64,000 nt of DNA from Halioglobus japonicus. GTDB taxonomy: Bacteria > Pseudomonadota > Gammaproteobacteria > Pseudomonadales > Halieaceae. Shown piece by piece: positions 15,985 to 25,399 of this stretch. The translations under genes were made by a program, and so were the position numbers. Each line of letters opens with the position of its first letter. Positions within the stretch are counted from its first letter, which is position 1. The notes beneath the pieces were generated by a model. The model made no database searches. It was not told the origin of the DNA and was given only the letters and a program-made list of their open reading frames with translations. The DNA lies in assembly GCA_902705825.1 (NCBI GenBank), contig CACSIL010000052.1, positions 1 through 64,000 of the forward strand, in the 5' to 3' direction.

Positions 15985-17198
15985 GCTGGAATGGCATCAT
16001 CAATGACGCGATTGCAGCCCGCCAATGGTTTCACCGCCACCCAGAGCTTACCTGGCAGGAAAAAAATACCGCTATTCACATTCGTGAGCAGCTGACGGAA
16101 CTCGGTATTCAATGGCGAGTGTGCGCCGAACACGGCACCGTCGCCTCACTGGCAGCCGCAGCTGCAGGCCCGCACATCGCATTTCGCTCGGATATGGATG
16201 CGCTGCCGATTAACGAAAAAGCCGCAGTCGATTTTTGTTCATCTGAACCGGGAGTGATGCACGCCTGTGGGCACGATGGCCATATGGCAGCCCTGCTGGG
16301 CCTGGCCGCGTGGCTGAAGCGTCACGAGAGCCAGTTGAGGAATCCGATCAGCCTCATTTTTCAGCCCGCTGAAGAAGGCGGTCACGGCGCCATGAAGATG
16401 ATAGAAGATGGCGCACTCGAAGGCGTGGATATGATCTTTGGCTGGCATAACTGGCCCGCCCTCCCCGCCGGCGTCGCCCTGTGCCCTGACGGTGCGGTTA
16501 TGTCGGGCAACGGCACCTTTCACATGACAATTAGCGGTGTCGGCGGCCATGCCTCGCAACCAGAGATCTGTGCTGACCCGGTACTCGCTGCCGCCGCCAC
16601 AACAATGAATTTGCAACAGATTGTCAGCCGTCGCCTGCCACCACAGGCCGCAGCAGTGGTGAGTGTGACATCCATCGTCGCTGACAGTAATGTCACTGTA
16701 ACCCCTGAATCGGTCTCGCTGGCGGGCAGTATTCGCCTGTCAGACCCACAGTTGCGGGAAAAAATTAACGCCCTGATTATCGAGATAAGCCAGCATACCG
16801 CTGCGGCGTACGGTGTGGCTGTTGATATCGATATTCAATCGCGCTATGAAGCTACCATCAATCATGCTGATGCGGCGCAACACTACCGAGCGGCCTTTGC
16901 CGCAGAACTGGGCGACGGCTATGCCGACAGTGACCTGTTGCTACCCATCATGGCCTCTGAAGATTTTAGTTACTACCTCAATGAAATACCCGGTGCCTTC
17001 GCCCTGGTAGGCATGTCGGAGCGCGCTTCTTCCACCCCGGACTATGATGCTCCCTGTCACAGTCCTGTCTATCGTTTCAATGACCGTATTCTGGAATCAG
17101 TGATACGCGTCTTTGCCCGTCTGGCCGGTTTACCTGTAGGTGAATCGGGCCAGCCCATCTCTAAACCTGGCACTGCCAGGCCATTCGCAGCAAAGTAA
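15981..17198 (+). CDS. doeB2: M20 family N-acetyl-diaminobutyrate deacetylase, DoeB2-like
   Basis: A 405-residue M20 metallopeptidase-type amidohydrolase. Di-metal ligands are visible in DMDALPI, MHACGHDGHMAALLG and AEEGGHGA. A dimerisation domain follows, and the final metal His is probably in DAPCHSPVYRF. The family includes hippurate and N-acyl amino acid hydrolases. Since the next genes are doeD, doeA and doeC homologues, the likely substrate is N2-acetyl-L-2,4-diaminobutyrate made by DoeA. Many ectoine users instead have an AspA/AstE-type DoeB. The GTG start is coupled to the leader ORF. Confidence 0.75.
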   Translation: MSWNGIINDAIAARQWFHRHPELTWQEKNTAIHIREQLTELGIQWRVCAEHGTVASLAAAAAGPHIAFRSDMDALPINEKAAVDFCSSEPGVMHACGHDGHMAALLGLAAWLKRHESQLRNPISLIFQPAEEGGHGAMKMIEDGALEGVDMIFGWHNWPALPAGVALCPDGAVMSGNGTFHMTISGVGGHASQPEICADPVLAAAATTMNLQQIVSRRLPPQAAAVVSVTSIVADSNVTVTPESVSLAGSIRLSDPQLREKINALIIEISQHTAAAYGVAVDIDIQSRYEATINHADAAQHYRAAFAAELGDGYADSDLLLPIMASEDFSYYLNEIPGAFALVGMSERASSTPDYDAPCHSPVYRFNDRILESVIRVFARLAGLPVGESGQPISKPGTARPFAAK

Positions 17199-17211
17199 CT
17201 CTGGAGTTTAT

Positions 17212-18471
17212 ATGAACTGGTTTGAATCCTACGAATCCGAAATCCGCGCTTACGCCCGCGTTTATCCCGCGGTATTTGTAAAAGGCGATAACGCTCGCCA
17301 AACGGATGAAGAGGGAAAAGAGTACATCGATTTCTATGCCGGGGCCGGTGTACTGAATTTTGGACACAACAACCCAAAAATCATCGATGCCATTATCACC
17401 TATCTGCAAAGCGGTGGCGTGATTCACACACTCGATATGATGACACCGCCCAAACGTGAATTCATCAAGGCGTTTGTACAAACCATTCTCGAGCCCAAAG
17501 GCATGAACTACAAATTACAGTTCATGGGGCCTACCGGCACCAATGCCGTTGAAGCCGCTTTGAAACTGGCAAGGCGGGTTACCGGGCGTACCAATGTCGT
17601 TGCGTTTAACCAGGGGTTCCACGGCATGACACTGGGCGCGCTCGCCTGCACGGCCAATGAATATTTCCGTAATGCAGCAGGCACGCCGTTAAACAGCGTA
17701 ATGCACTGGCCCTTTGAAACCAATCAAGGCGGTGGCGTTGAGAGCTTGAAAACCCTGCGCGCGATGTATGAGAACAGTTCCAGCGGCGTGGAGAAACCAG
17801 CGGCCTTTATTGTTGAGGTGTTACAGGCTGAGGGCGGTGTAAACCTCGCCAGCAAAGCCTGGCTACAAGCGTTACAACAACTTGCCAAGGACATTGGTGC
17901 ACTCCTGATCGTAGATGATATCCAGTCGGGCTGTGGCCGTACCGGCAGCTATTTCAGCTTTGAAGACTGCGACATCGACCCGGACATCATCACCCTGGCG
18001 AAGGGCCTTGGTGGTATCGGTACACCCATTGCGATGAACCTGGTGAAACCGGAGCACGACAACCACTGGCAACCGGGCGAACATACCGGCACCTTCCGTG
18101 GACAGAATATTTCTTTCGTCGCCGGCCGCGAAGCACTGCGTTATTTTGAGGACGACGAACTGATGGCGGAGACACGTCGTAAAGGCCAGATTATGGCTGA
18201 CAGCCTCGAAGCTATAGCCAGGCAGTACGCTGACAAAGGTTTTAGCGTTAGAGGTAAGGGCATGATGCAAGGGCTGGATATCGGCAGTGGCGATCTTGGT
18301 AAAGCGATCGCCAATGACTGCTTTGAGAACGGCATGCTGTTTGGCCCCTGTGGTGTGGGTGGCTCGGTGTTGAAGCTGATCCCACCACTCACCATACCCG
18401 ATGACGATCTCAATCAGGGCCTTGCGATATTTGCTGACGCGGTGACACGTCAGGTGGAGGGTCAATCATGA
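17212..18471 (+). CDS. doeD: Diaminobutyrate aminotransferase (DoeD/EctB type)
   Basis: A 419-residue class III PLP aminotransferase. The start MNWFESYESEIRAYAR and the pattern FMGPTGTNAVEAALKLAR, VVAFNQGFHGMTLGALA and VDDIQSGCGRTG match the EctB/DoeD branch. The PLP lysine is in LAKGLGG, and the phosphate-binding loop is GTFRGQNISF. In ectoine degradation it would transaminate L-2,4-diaminobutyrate with 2-oxoglutarate to aspartate semialdehyde. No ectA or ectC lies nearby, which supports the catabolic over the biosynthetic role. The ATG at 17212 has CTGGAG upstream. Confidence 0.85.
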   Translation: MNWFESYESEIRAYARVYPAVFVKGDNARQTDEEGKEYIDFYAGAGVLNFGHNNPKIIDAIITYLQSGGVIHTLDMMTPPKREFIKAFVQTILEPKGMNYKLQFMGPTGTNAVEAALKLARRVTGRTNVVAFNQGFHGMTLGALACTANEYFRNAAGTPLNSVMHWPFETNQGGGVESLKTLRAMYENSSSGVEKPAAFIVEVLQAEGGVNLASKAWLQALQQLAKDIGALLIVDDIQSGCGRTGSYFSFEDCDIDPDIITLAKGLGGIGTPIAMNLVKPEHDNHWQPGEHTGTFRGQNISFVAGREALRYFEDDELMAETRRKGQIMADSLEAIARQYADKGFSVRGKGMMQGLDIGSGDLGKAIANDCFENGMLFGPCGVGGSVLKLIPPLTIPDDDLNQGLAIFADAVTRQVEGQS

Positions 18472-19733
18472 TTGAACGCGATGATATGACCTTCCCTTTT
18501 TCGGAATATCAACGCCGTATCGGCGAACTGCGCTCGCGCATGCAGGAAAGGCTGCTCGATGCGGTGATCATTTCAGATGCCGAAAACATAATGTACCTGA
18601 CGGATTACCAAACCACCGGATACAGTTTCTTTCAGGCATTGGTCGTACCGTTGGAAGGTGAACCCTGGATGGTGACGCGAAAACTGGAGGAGTCCAACGT
18701 CCATGCCAGAACCTGGGTGAGTGTCACACGGCCCTACCCCGATACCGGTGATGCGATACAGATGCTGGTCACTTCGCTGGTTGAGTTTGGGCTGGCTGAC
18801 AATACCATTGGCTATGAGCGCAACTCCTATTACTTTACTGCTTACCATCAGGATTTCTTTCACACCGCATTTGCCAAAAGCCGACTGATGGATTGCTTTG
18901 GTATTGTTGAAGAAGGCCGGGTCGTTAAATCCAGCTTTGAACTGGATGTAATGAGAAAAGCGGCCATCGCGACAAAAGCCGGTATGAAAGCAGGCATCGA
19001 GGCCGCCAAACCGGGTGTGACAGAGAATGAGATTGGCGCGGCTATCAGCTATGCGATGTTCTCTGCCGGCGGTGAGACACCCGCAGTGATGCCCTATGTC
19101 ACCTCCGGGCCGCGCAGCATGATCGGACACGCCACCTGGGAAGGCAGAACGGTTCTACCCGGCGAGCATGTGTTTCTGGAAATTGCCGGCTGTTATCGGC
19201 GTTACCATACCGCGATGATGCGCACAGTGGTGTGCGGCGAACTGTCAGACAGCATGTATAAATCACAGGAGTTAATGAAGCATGCACTGGATACCGCGCG
19301 CCGGGAGTTCAGACCGGGGCTGACAGTGTCCGATGCAGATAAGCTGATGCGAAATATTATTAGCGATAACGATGTGGACGCCAGACTGATCACCCGCTCT
19401 GGCTATTCGATCGGCATTGCTTTCCCGCCAAGCTGGGACGAGGGTTACATCGTTAGCCTGTTTCAGGGCAGCTCGCAAATCTTGCGCCCGGGCATGACCT
19501 TCCATGTGATCCCATGGATGTGGGGAATAGATGGCGATAAATCCTGCGGCATCTCAGACACGTTTTATATTACTGAAAGCGGCTGCGGTTCGTTCTTTGA
19601 CGATGTAGAGCAAGATTTCTCTGTCAAACCGGATACAGACGCCGGCGCCGGGCAGAGCAAAACACCCGCCGAGAAAAAGCCCGTACTGGTACAAACCAAT
19701 CCCAAAGCGGCCTCCCCTAAAGAGAAGGCCTAA
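18468..19733 (+). CDS. doeA: Ectoine hydrolase, M24-fold
   Basis: A 421-residue protein of the creatinase/prolidase (M24, pita-bread) fold: N-terminal domain up to about residue 160, then the catalytic domain. It matches the DoeA/EutD branch, for example in YLTDYQTTGYSFFQA and GPRSMIGHATWEGR. It opens the ectoine ring to N-acetyl-diaminobutyrate. The start ATG overlaps the doeD stop (ATGA). The end is a Lys/Ala/Pro-rich tail of about 30 residues that looks disordered. A second in-frame ATG lies six codons in. Confidence 0.85.
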   Translation: MIERDDMTFPFSEYQRRIGELRSRMQERLLDAVIISDAENIMYLTDYQTTGYSFFQALVVPLEGEPWMVTRKLEESNVHARTWVSVTRPYPDTGDAIQMLVTSLVEFGLADNTIGYERNSYYFTAYHQDFFHTAFAKSRLMDCFGIVEEGRVVKSSFELDVMRKAAIATKAGMKAGIEAAKPGVTENEIGAAISYAMFSAGGETPAVMPYVTSGPRSMIGHATWEGRTVLPGEHVFLEIAGCYRRYHTAMMRTVVCGELSDSMYKSQELMKHALDTARREFRPGLTVSDADKLMRNIISDNDVDARLITRSGYSIGIAFPPSWDEGYIVSLFQGSSQILRPGMTFHVIPWMWGIDGDKSCGISDTFYITESGCGSFFDDVEQDFSVKPDTDAGAGQSKTPAEKKPVLVQTNPKAASPKEKA

Positions 19734-19743
19734 GGAACACACT

Positions 19744-21114
19744 ATGTTTATTGCAACAAACCCGACAACGGGCGAGGAGCTGCACCAATACGCGCTGCAC
19801 ACAGAGGCCGAGGTTACTGCAAAAATTGATGCGTCACTTGGGGCCTACAAGCAATGGCGCAAGACGAGCTTTGCCGAAAGAGCGGCCCTGTTGAAAAAAG
19901 TCGCCCAACTTATGCGCGACGATGAAGAGCGTCTGGCCAAACTGATGACAGTTGAAATGGGCAAACCCATCATCGAGGCACGCGCTGAAGTACAGAAAGC
20001 GGCATTGTGCGCAGACCACTATGCAGAGCGCGCCGAGGAGTATCTCGCGCCTCGCGATCTGCCTTCGGATGCGTCGCACAGTTATGTACAGCATCTGCCG
20101 ATTGGCGCCGTGCTGGGAATACTGCCGTGGAATGCACCGTTCTGGCTGGCGTTTCGCTACTGTGCTCCGTCGCTGATGGCAGGCAATACCTGCCTGATGA
20201 AGCACGACCCGCATGTGCCGGCCTGTGCTGAAGCTATCGGCGAGTTATTTATAACGGCAGGTGCGCCCACAGGGCTGCTGCAGAACCTGCGCTTGAACAA
20301 CGATCAGATCGCTCAGCTTATTGCAGATGACGCGGTGCAGGCAGTGTCCCTCACCGGGTCCAGTGCCGCTGGCAGCGCAGTGGCGTCGCTGGCGGCCAAA
20401 GCGATTAAACCAGCCGTACTGGAACTGGGCGGCTCCGACCCCTGCCTGATTCTGGCCGATGCCGATCTCGACAAGGCGGCCGAGGTGCTAACGGTGTCAC
20501 GTATTATTAACGCGGGCCAATCCTGTATTGCCGCCAAGCGTATTATTGTTGAGGCACCGGTGTACGACAGCTTCATAGAGAAATATCAGCAGCGACTGTC
20601 CCAGTTGGTTGTAGGCGACCCCGCACAAGAATCGACCCAGGTCGGGCCTATCGCCCGCAATGACCTGCGGGATAATCTACACCGCCAGGTGAGTATGACG
20701 ATTGAACAGGGCGCATCCTGCCTGTTGGGTGGAGAAATGCCTGCCGGTGCCGGCTATTTCTACCCGGTGACCTTACTCACCGATGTCACGCCCGGCATGC
20801 AGGCCTATTGTGAAGAAACCTTTGGCCCTGTAGCGGTTGTGATAAAGGCCGATTCAGCGGAGCACGCGATGGCGTTGGCCAACGATACACCTTACGGGCT
20901 TGCGGCTTCCATCTGGTCTGCCGACACCGAAAAAGCTGTTGCTATGAGCTCTGACATTGAAGCCGGTCAGGTGGCTATCAACGGTATTGTCAAAACAGAT
21001 CCGCGCTTGCCCAGTGGCGGTATCAAGCGTTCAGGCTATGGGCGTGAACTCGGGCCTCATGGCATTCTGGCGTTCGTTAATGTTCAGCAGGTCTGGGTTG
21101 GGGGCGCTTCCTGA
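19744..21114 (+). CDS. doeC: Aldehyde dehydrogenase, probable aspartate-semialdehyde dehydrogenase
   Basis: A 456-residue NAD(P)-dependent aldehyde dehydrogenase of the succinate-semialdehyde type. Catalytic residues: Glu in LELGGSDP and Cys in NAGQSCIAAKR. Asn of the oxyanion hole is in LPWNAPFWLA. Within this operon it should oxidise aspartate semialdehyde to aspartate, the last step of ectoine breakdown. SD AAGGAAC lies 10 bases before the ATG, and the gap to doeA is 10 bases. It is shorter by about 25 residues than typical 480-residue members. Confidence 0.82.
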   Translation: MFIATNPTTGEELHQYALHTEAEVTAKIDASLGAYKQWRKTSFAERAALLKKVAQLMRDDEERLAKLMTVEMGKPIIEARAEVQKAALCADHYAERAEEYLAPRDLPSDASHSYVQHLPIGAVLGILPWNAPFWLAFRYCAPSLMAGNTCLMKHDPHVPACAEAIGELFITAGAPTGLLQNLRLNNDQIAQLIADDAVQAVSLTGSSAAGSAVASLAAKAIKPAVLELGGSDPCLILADADLDKAAEVLTVSRIINAGQSCIAAKRIIVEAPVYDSFIEKYQQRLSQLVVGDPAQESTQVGPIARNDLRDNLHRQVSMTIEQGASCLLGGEMPAGAGYFYPVTLLTDVTPGMQAYCEETFGPVAVVIKADSAEHAMALANDTPYGLAASIWSADTEKAVAMSSDIEAGQVAINGIVKTDPRLPSGGIKRSGYGRELGPHGILAFVNVQQVWVGGAS

Positions 21115-21263
21115 CCCAAGATGTTCTCTACTGGAAATTCTGGTTGTCTACGGGCTGTAATGGCCCGAAGGTGACATCGCCTGTGAGCGCTAATTGTAAC
21201 GGCGTCAGGTATCTACGATACTGAGGGCCTCTCACGTCAACCAGAATTAGGGAACAGATATCC

Positions 21264-22046
21264 ATGAGCGACAATGAAGGTTCAATCACCACTGAAGTTC
21301 GCGGCCACATCCTTCTCATCGGCTTGAACCGCCCTGAAAAATACAATGGCTACACGCCTACCATGGCCGAACAGTTAGTCGCCGCCTACACACAGCTCGA
21401 CGAAGATGAAAGCCTCTGGGTTGGTGTCCTGTTCGGCCACGGCGATCACTTTACCGCCGGGCTGGATTTACCGAAATGGACAGGCTCTATGGAGCAGGGA
21501 GTGAGCGGCGATGGCAGTCATATAGATGTCGTGGGCCTTGGCCGCGCCTGCCGTAAACCCATCGTCACAGCCGTTCAGGGCATTACGTTCACTGTGGGTA
21601 TTGAGCTGGCGCTTGGCGGTGACATCGTTATCGCTGCCGATAACTGCCGTTTCTCCCAGCTGGAGCCCAAACGCGGCATTATGGCGACAGGCGGAGCCAC
21701 CATCCGTTTTGTAGAGCGCGGCGGCTGGGGCAATGCGATGTACCACCTGCTCACCTCAGATGAATTCGATGCCGAAGAGGCAAGGCGTATCGGCCTGGTA
21801 CAGGAGATCGTCCCCCTTGGTCGACAGCTTGAGCGGGCTATAGAGATTGCCGAGGTTATCGCGACCGGCGCGCCGCTGGCAGTACAGGCGACCAAGGCCT
21901 CATCGCGCCGTTTTGTACAGGAAGGCTATGACGCTGCAGTCGCTGCACTTGGGCCAACCCAGAAAGCGCTGTTTGAAAGCGAAGATGTTGCAGAAGGCGT
22001 ACAGTCGTTTGTGGAGCGTCGTGCGGCGCAGTTTAAAGGCCGCTGA
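21264..22046 (+). CDS. Crotonase/enoyl-CoA hydratase family protein
   Basis: A 260-residue crotonase-fold protein. The first oxyanion-hole region is GHGDHFTAGLDLPKW and the second VQGITFTVGIELALGGDIVIAA. One acid (the E of SQLEP) is in the position of hydratase Glu144. The second hydratase glutamate, normally in the AxEMxLTG segment, is replaced: the sequence reads AMYHLLTS. It is therefore probably not a classical hydratase but another crotonase (isomerase, lyase or thioesterase). It stands 150 bases past doeC with its own upstream region, so a link to ectoine is not evident. Confidence 0.8.
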   Translation: MSDNEGSITTEVRGHILLIGLNRPEKYNGYTPTMAEQLVAAYTQLDEDESLWVGVLFGHGDHFTAGLDLPKWTGSMEQGVSGDGSHIDVVGLGRACRKPIVTAVQGITFTVGIELALGGDIVIAADNCRFSQLEPKRGIMATGGATIRFVERGGWGNAMYHLLTSDEFDAEEARRIGLVQEIVPLGRQLERAIEIAEVIATGAPLAVQATKASSRRFVQEGYDAAVAALGPTQKALFESEDVAEGVQSFVERRAAQFKGR

Positions 22047-22064
22047 TACAGAAGGTTGATAGAG

Positions 22065-22077
22065 GGGTCAGAGTAAA
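22065..22077 (+). repeat. GGGGTCAG-type short intergenic motif
   Basis: AGGGGTCAGAGTAAAC occurs here between two genes. Near relatives are at 1469 (AAGGGGTCAGGG), 4071 (TGGGGATCAGAC) and 27121 (AAGGGGTCAGATC). The pattern is reminiscent of short repeats seen in many gammaproteobacteria near REP-type elements, but no transposase is present. Confidence 0.3.
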
Positions 22078-22128
22078 CATAGCCAGGCAATCGTACCGTG
22101 ATGGCCTTATGCTCTACCCCCCAACACC

Positions 22129-24105
22129 CTATTGCGGCGGCGCGGCCAGTGCCCGCACTTCCAGTTCATTCAGCGCACGATCGAATACAATCAGTTCGGA
22201 TACCGCTGCGTCATAGTGACGACCGATGTTGTAAAAGCCATCTCCACCCTCGCCAATATTGATGGGATACTCCGACTTGATAGAGGTAACACCCCCGGTT
22301 GGTTGAGTGATTCTGGTTAGGCCGAACACAGGGTCTGCCACATACAGCGACATGCTCTCGTTCTCCAGATCTATAATTGCGACAACATATAGCCACTCTT
22401 CCTTGCTGTAGATAATCGCCGCGGTGTCCTCGCGAAACCGGCCGTCGCCAATGTTCAGCTGTATACCATCACCTGCCAGCGCGATAGTAAAACCTGGGTT
22501 GGTGCCACCGCTCCAATCTTTGTTGGAGACCACATTGGGATCGCTCTCGACCGCACCGTCGACTCGCATTCTTAACCCTATGGATAACACGCGCGTGTCA
22601 TCCAGCGGCTTGATCCAACTCGCATACCCAAGCTCTCGATCAAGCAGCAAGCTACTGTCGCCTTCAGAAGTCCCCGCGCCGAACGTTGGCTCGGCGGCTG
22701 TACCGGGCACCCAACCCAGCGGCAGCAGTGACTCGTCAAATGCCACCTGCAAAATGGCATCTTGCTCCACCGTCACTCGCTCAGGTTGCACACCCAGTAC
22801 AAATGTCGCCTGACTGGCCAGCGGTGTGCCTATATCGGCCTCTACTGCATAGTCGAACTGAAATACACCTGCCCCGCTATCGGCCAATGTCAGGGTATCG
22901 GTATACGTGGTGGTGTCTGAACCCAGTTGCGCGATCAGCTCGTTATCACGGTAGATACGCACCTCTTTTACCTGATCGCCGTTCAACCAATGCAATTGAA
23001 CCTCTGCCGCAGAAAAATCATCCTCCTGACTGACTGTCGCAATCAACCGATAGACACCGAGATCCGATATCAGTGATGCCCCTGCGAAGTTGTCTTCGCG
23101 TACCGCTGGGTATCCTAGATAATCGAGCACTGTGGGAACAATTGAAACCACGGCAGGTCTGCCCATCAAGGTATTTTGCGCCTCATCGTCCGTCAGCGGC
23201 AGTGGCTCGCTAGCGTTGTGGAAAAACGTGTTCATCAGTTCAGAGCGATTTACACCGATCAGTGAAGTCCGCTCGAGCAGCGAGTTGCCGCCATGACCAC
23301 CTGCCTGCACATGCCCGTGGTCCGAGGTGAGAATTACCAGCCACTCCTCGTCAAAATCGCGTTCGCGCCGTTCCACCGCGTCGAGAATTTGGCCAACGCG
23401 ATCATCCATCACTTGCAATGCCTCTTCGTAAAGAGTGCACCAGCCGCAGTTGTGGCCCGCCGCATCCATGTCATCAAGGTGTACGTAGAGAAAGCCCAGG
23501 CTGCTCTGCGGGTTCTCCAATTCGCCGACCACTTCCCCGCTCATGAAGTCGTCGTAATTCAAGGTGTCATCTTTTCGATCGACGATGCTGACTTTGCGTT
23601 CTACCAGCGGCATTTCCTTGGCAAAGTGGCCAAAATTGATGGCTATCCACACCGCAAAACTGCCCGAATCAATACCGGGGTCACGCTGGTCCAGCAGTGA
23701 AAAGACTGCCGGAGCCGCCAACGGTTGCAGGTTGTTGCTCGCTATACCGTGACGGTCTACCCAGGTGCCAGAGAGAATGCTGGCCCAACCGGGACCGGAC
23801 GATGTCGCTTGAAGGGTCGACGTTTGAAAGTATCCTCCCGTCAGCGCGGGAACAATTGTCAGCCGATCAAAGTTAGGGGTTTCGGGTTCATTCAATAGTG
23901 GGTCGTCTACCGCATCAATGTAAGAGTACATCAAGCCGTCTACACCTATCAGCAGCACCTTTTTGACAACCTCTGGCTCTGGCTGCGGTTCGGTTTGAGG
24001 GCCGGCGCTGCCCGGGGTGTTCGTGTTTGAGGAATTGTTGTTGCTGCAACCGAAAAGCAGAGTCGCAAGCAGTGCCGCCAAGCATAGAATAGTAGATATT
24101 TTCAC
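22129..24105 (-). CDS. Lipoprotein with phosphodiesterase and LamG-like domains
   Basis: A 658-residue exported lipoprotein (lipobox LLFGC, Cys20, then an Asn/Ser-rich linker). Residues about 45-350 form an alkaline-phosphatase-superfamily domain of the nucleotide pyrophosphatase/phosphodiesterase type: metal ligand in LIGVDGLMYSY, nucleophile region SSGPGWASILSG and HDCG-like metal site TSDHGHVQAGGHGG. A central Ig/fibronectin-like stretch follows, then a C-terminal concanavalin-A/LamG-like region (GGTNPGFTIALAGDG...WLYVVAIIDLENESMSLYV). It may cleave extracellular phosphoesters or sulfates while binding a polymer. This domain combination is uncommon. Confidence 0.75.
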   Translation of the reverse strand: MKISTILCLAALLATLLFGCSNNNSSNTNTPGSAGPQTEPQPEPEVVKKVLLIGVDGLMYSYIDAVDDPLLNEPETPNFDRLTIVPALTGGYFQTSTLQATSSGPGWASILSGTWVDRHGIASNNLQPLAAPAVFSLLDQRDPGIDSGSFAVWIAINFGHFAKEMPLVERKVSIVDRKDDTLNYDDFMSGEVVGELENPQSSLGFLYVHLDDMDAAGHNCGWCTLYEEALQVMDDRVGQILDAVERRERDFDEEWLVILTSDHGHVQAGGHGGNSLLERTSLIGVNRSELMNTFFHNASEPLPLTDDEAQNTLMGRPAVVSIVPTVLDYLGYPAVREDNFAGASLISDLGVYRLIATVSQEDDFSAAEVQLHWLNGDQVKEVRIYRDNELIAQLGSDTTTYTDTLTLADSGAGVFQFDYAVEADIGTPLASQATFVLGVQPERVTVEQDAILQVAFDESLLPLGWVPGTAAEPTFGAGTSEGDSSLLLDRELGYASWIKPLDDTRVLSIGLRMRVDGAVESDPNVVSNKDWSGGTNPGFTIALAGDGIQLNIGDGRFREDTAAIIYSKEEWLYVVAIIDLENESMSLYVADPVFGLTRITQPTGGVTSIKSEYPINIGEGGDGFYNIGRHYDAAVSELIVFDRALNELEVRALAAPPQ

Positions 24106-24418
24106 GTTACCGCACTTTTCAAATTAGTTTTATTGTTATTCCACGTCGTTAACCGTAGCCATCGAACACCGCCGAGTAAAGCCGAATGACTAGCCCGCTG
24201 CACATCCACTGACGCCGAACATGTGAGCGACTATAATTGGGATCGGGGTATAAGCGCAAACCCTATGCGCAAACAGCACGGGCAGCCTATAGCCAGCGGG
24301 CGTCCAAAGTCAGGCCGCTATGCCCTGCCCTGCATTTGCCATAAGCCTGCGCAGCGATGCGATACGCCAATGAATTTGCGGGTTACCGCTGTATCCATTA
24401 TTCGTGTCGGTCATACCG
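24106..24418. other. Intergenic region, 313 bp
   Basis: No gene or clear regulatory element was recognised between the phosphodiesterase gene start and the 3' end of the sulfotransferase gene. The phosphodiesterase promoter should lie near 24110-24200. Confidence 0.4.
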
Positions 24419-25279
24419 CTATGAAACGAATAAGTTGTCAGCGCCGAGTTTTTTCTTATACAGGGCAATATCGTTCTTGTACGCTTTCTTCACGCACGCC
24501 AATAGTTCATCGTTGTACATGGTTCGGATGGACGGCATGAACCCCTCGCTTTTGTAGGCGAGCAATTCAAGTGGAGAACGCTTATACGGTTTTCTCTTAG
24601 CCAACTTTTGATAACCGTCGCTGCCGTGCTTGGTAAGTGGGCGGGCATCGACCAGTTCAAGCCCAATCTTGTCTTTGAGTACTTGCGCCGCCGTACCCAG
24701 GTCTTCGAGGGCAAAGTAGTCATCATAGTCTTCGTAGACTAGAAAATTGGTTTGTGGCATCCAGTGAATATCCGCATTTCGCACACGTTCATTGCTCATG
24801 CTTTTCACAAAAAACTCAAAGGTAATATCGTCCACATCGATCTTCCGTTTGTGCAGATCGACATATCCCCAGGCTGGGTTGTTCCTGTTAACAATTTTAT
24901 CGAGATACACACTCAGTAGGCGGGCGTAGGGACAACGCAGAATGACAAACGTGTACTTGGCCTTGGCCAGTTCAGATAGGTTGGCACTGAAGGTATTGTT
25001 GTTCTGATGAATCCAGTTGAAATCGGAACTGTCCCTGATGCAGCCATTGGCAATCGCCAACGATGTTCTCATCGTCGAGCAGGCATTCTTGGGTATGAAG
25101 GTGTAGATGGCGTCACTGGGATAGATATTCAGCGCGTACTGTTGCGCAAAACTGTGCTGTCTATTAACTCGAAGTGTGCTGTAGCTTTGGTGGCTGTAGC
25201 GAAACAGGCGTGGCATCGTGTGACTCCAGAGTGATTGTAATCTACCGACCTCCTCGCCCGACAGCAGGTGCTCGGTCAA
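24419..25279 (-). CDS. Sulfotransferase family 2-like protein
   Basis: A 286-residue protein with the PAPS-binding pattern of sulfotransferases. The 5'-phosphosulfate loop is FIPKNACSTMRTSL, and the 3'-phosphate region is VILRCPYARLLSVYLDK. It matches the carbohydrate-type (Sulfotransfer_2) group and lacks a signal peptide. It would transfer sulfate from PAPS to a sugar or other acceptor. The frame starts with TTG at 25279; an ATG at 25216 (M22) is the alternative. No PAPS synthesis genes lie nearby. Confidence 0.75.
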   Translation of the reverse strand: MTEHLLSGEEVGRLQSLWSHTMPRLFRYSHQSYSTLRVNRQHSFAQQYALNIYPSDAIYTFIPKNACSTMRTSLAIANGCIRDSSDFNWIHQNNNTFSANLSELAKAKYTFVILRCPYARLLSVYLDKIVNRNNPAWGYVDLHKRKIDVDDITFEFFVKSMSNERVRNADIHWMPQTNFLVYEDYDDYFALEDLGTAAQVLKDKIGLELVDARPLTKHGSDGYQKLAKRKPYKRSPLELLAYKSEGFMPSIRTMYNDELLACVKKAYKNDIALYKKKLGADNLFVS

Positions 25280-25399
25280 CCTGTTGCACGTCAGAGAGGG
25301 CTTTCGATCCTATCATAGGAATAACAATGCCTTCTATACAACGACCATTGGCAGCGACTCACAACTAGCTTGCTACCTCTGGCAAGTGACACGTCCACT

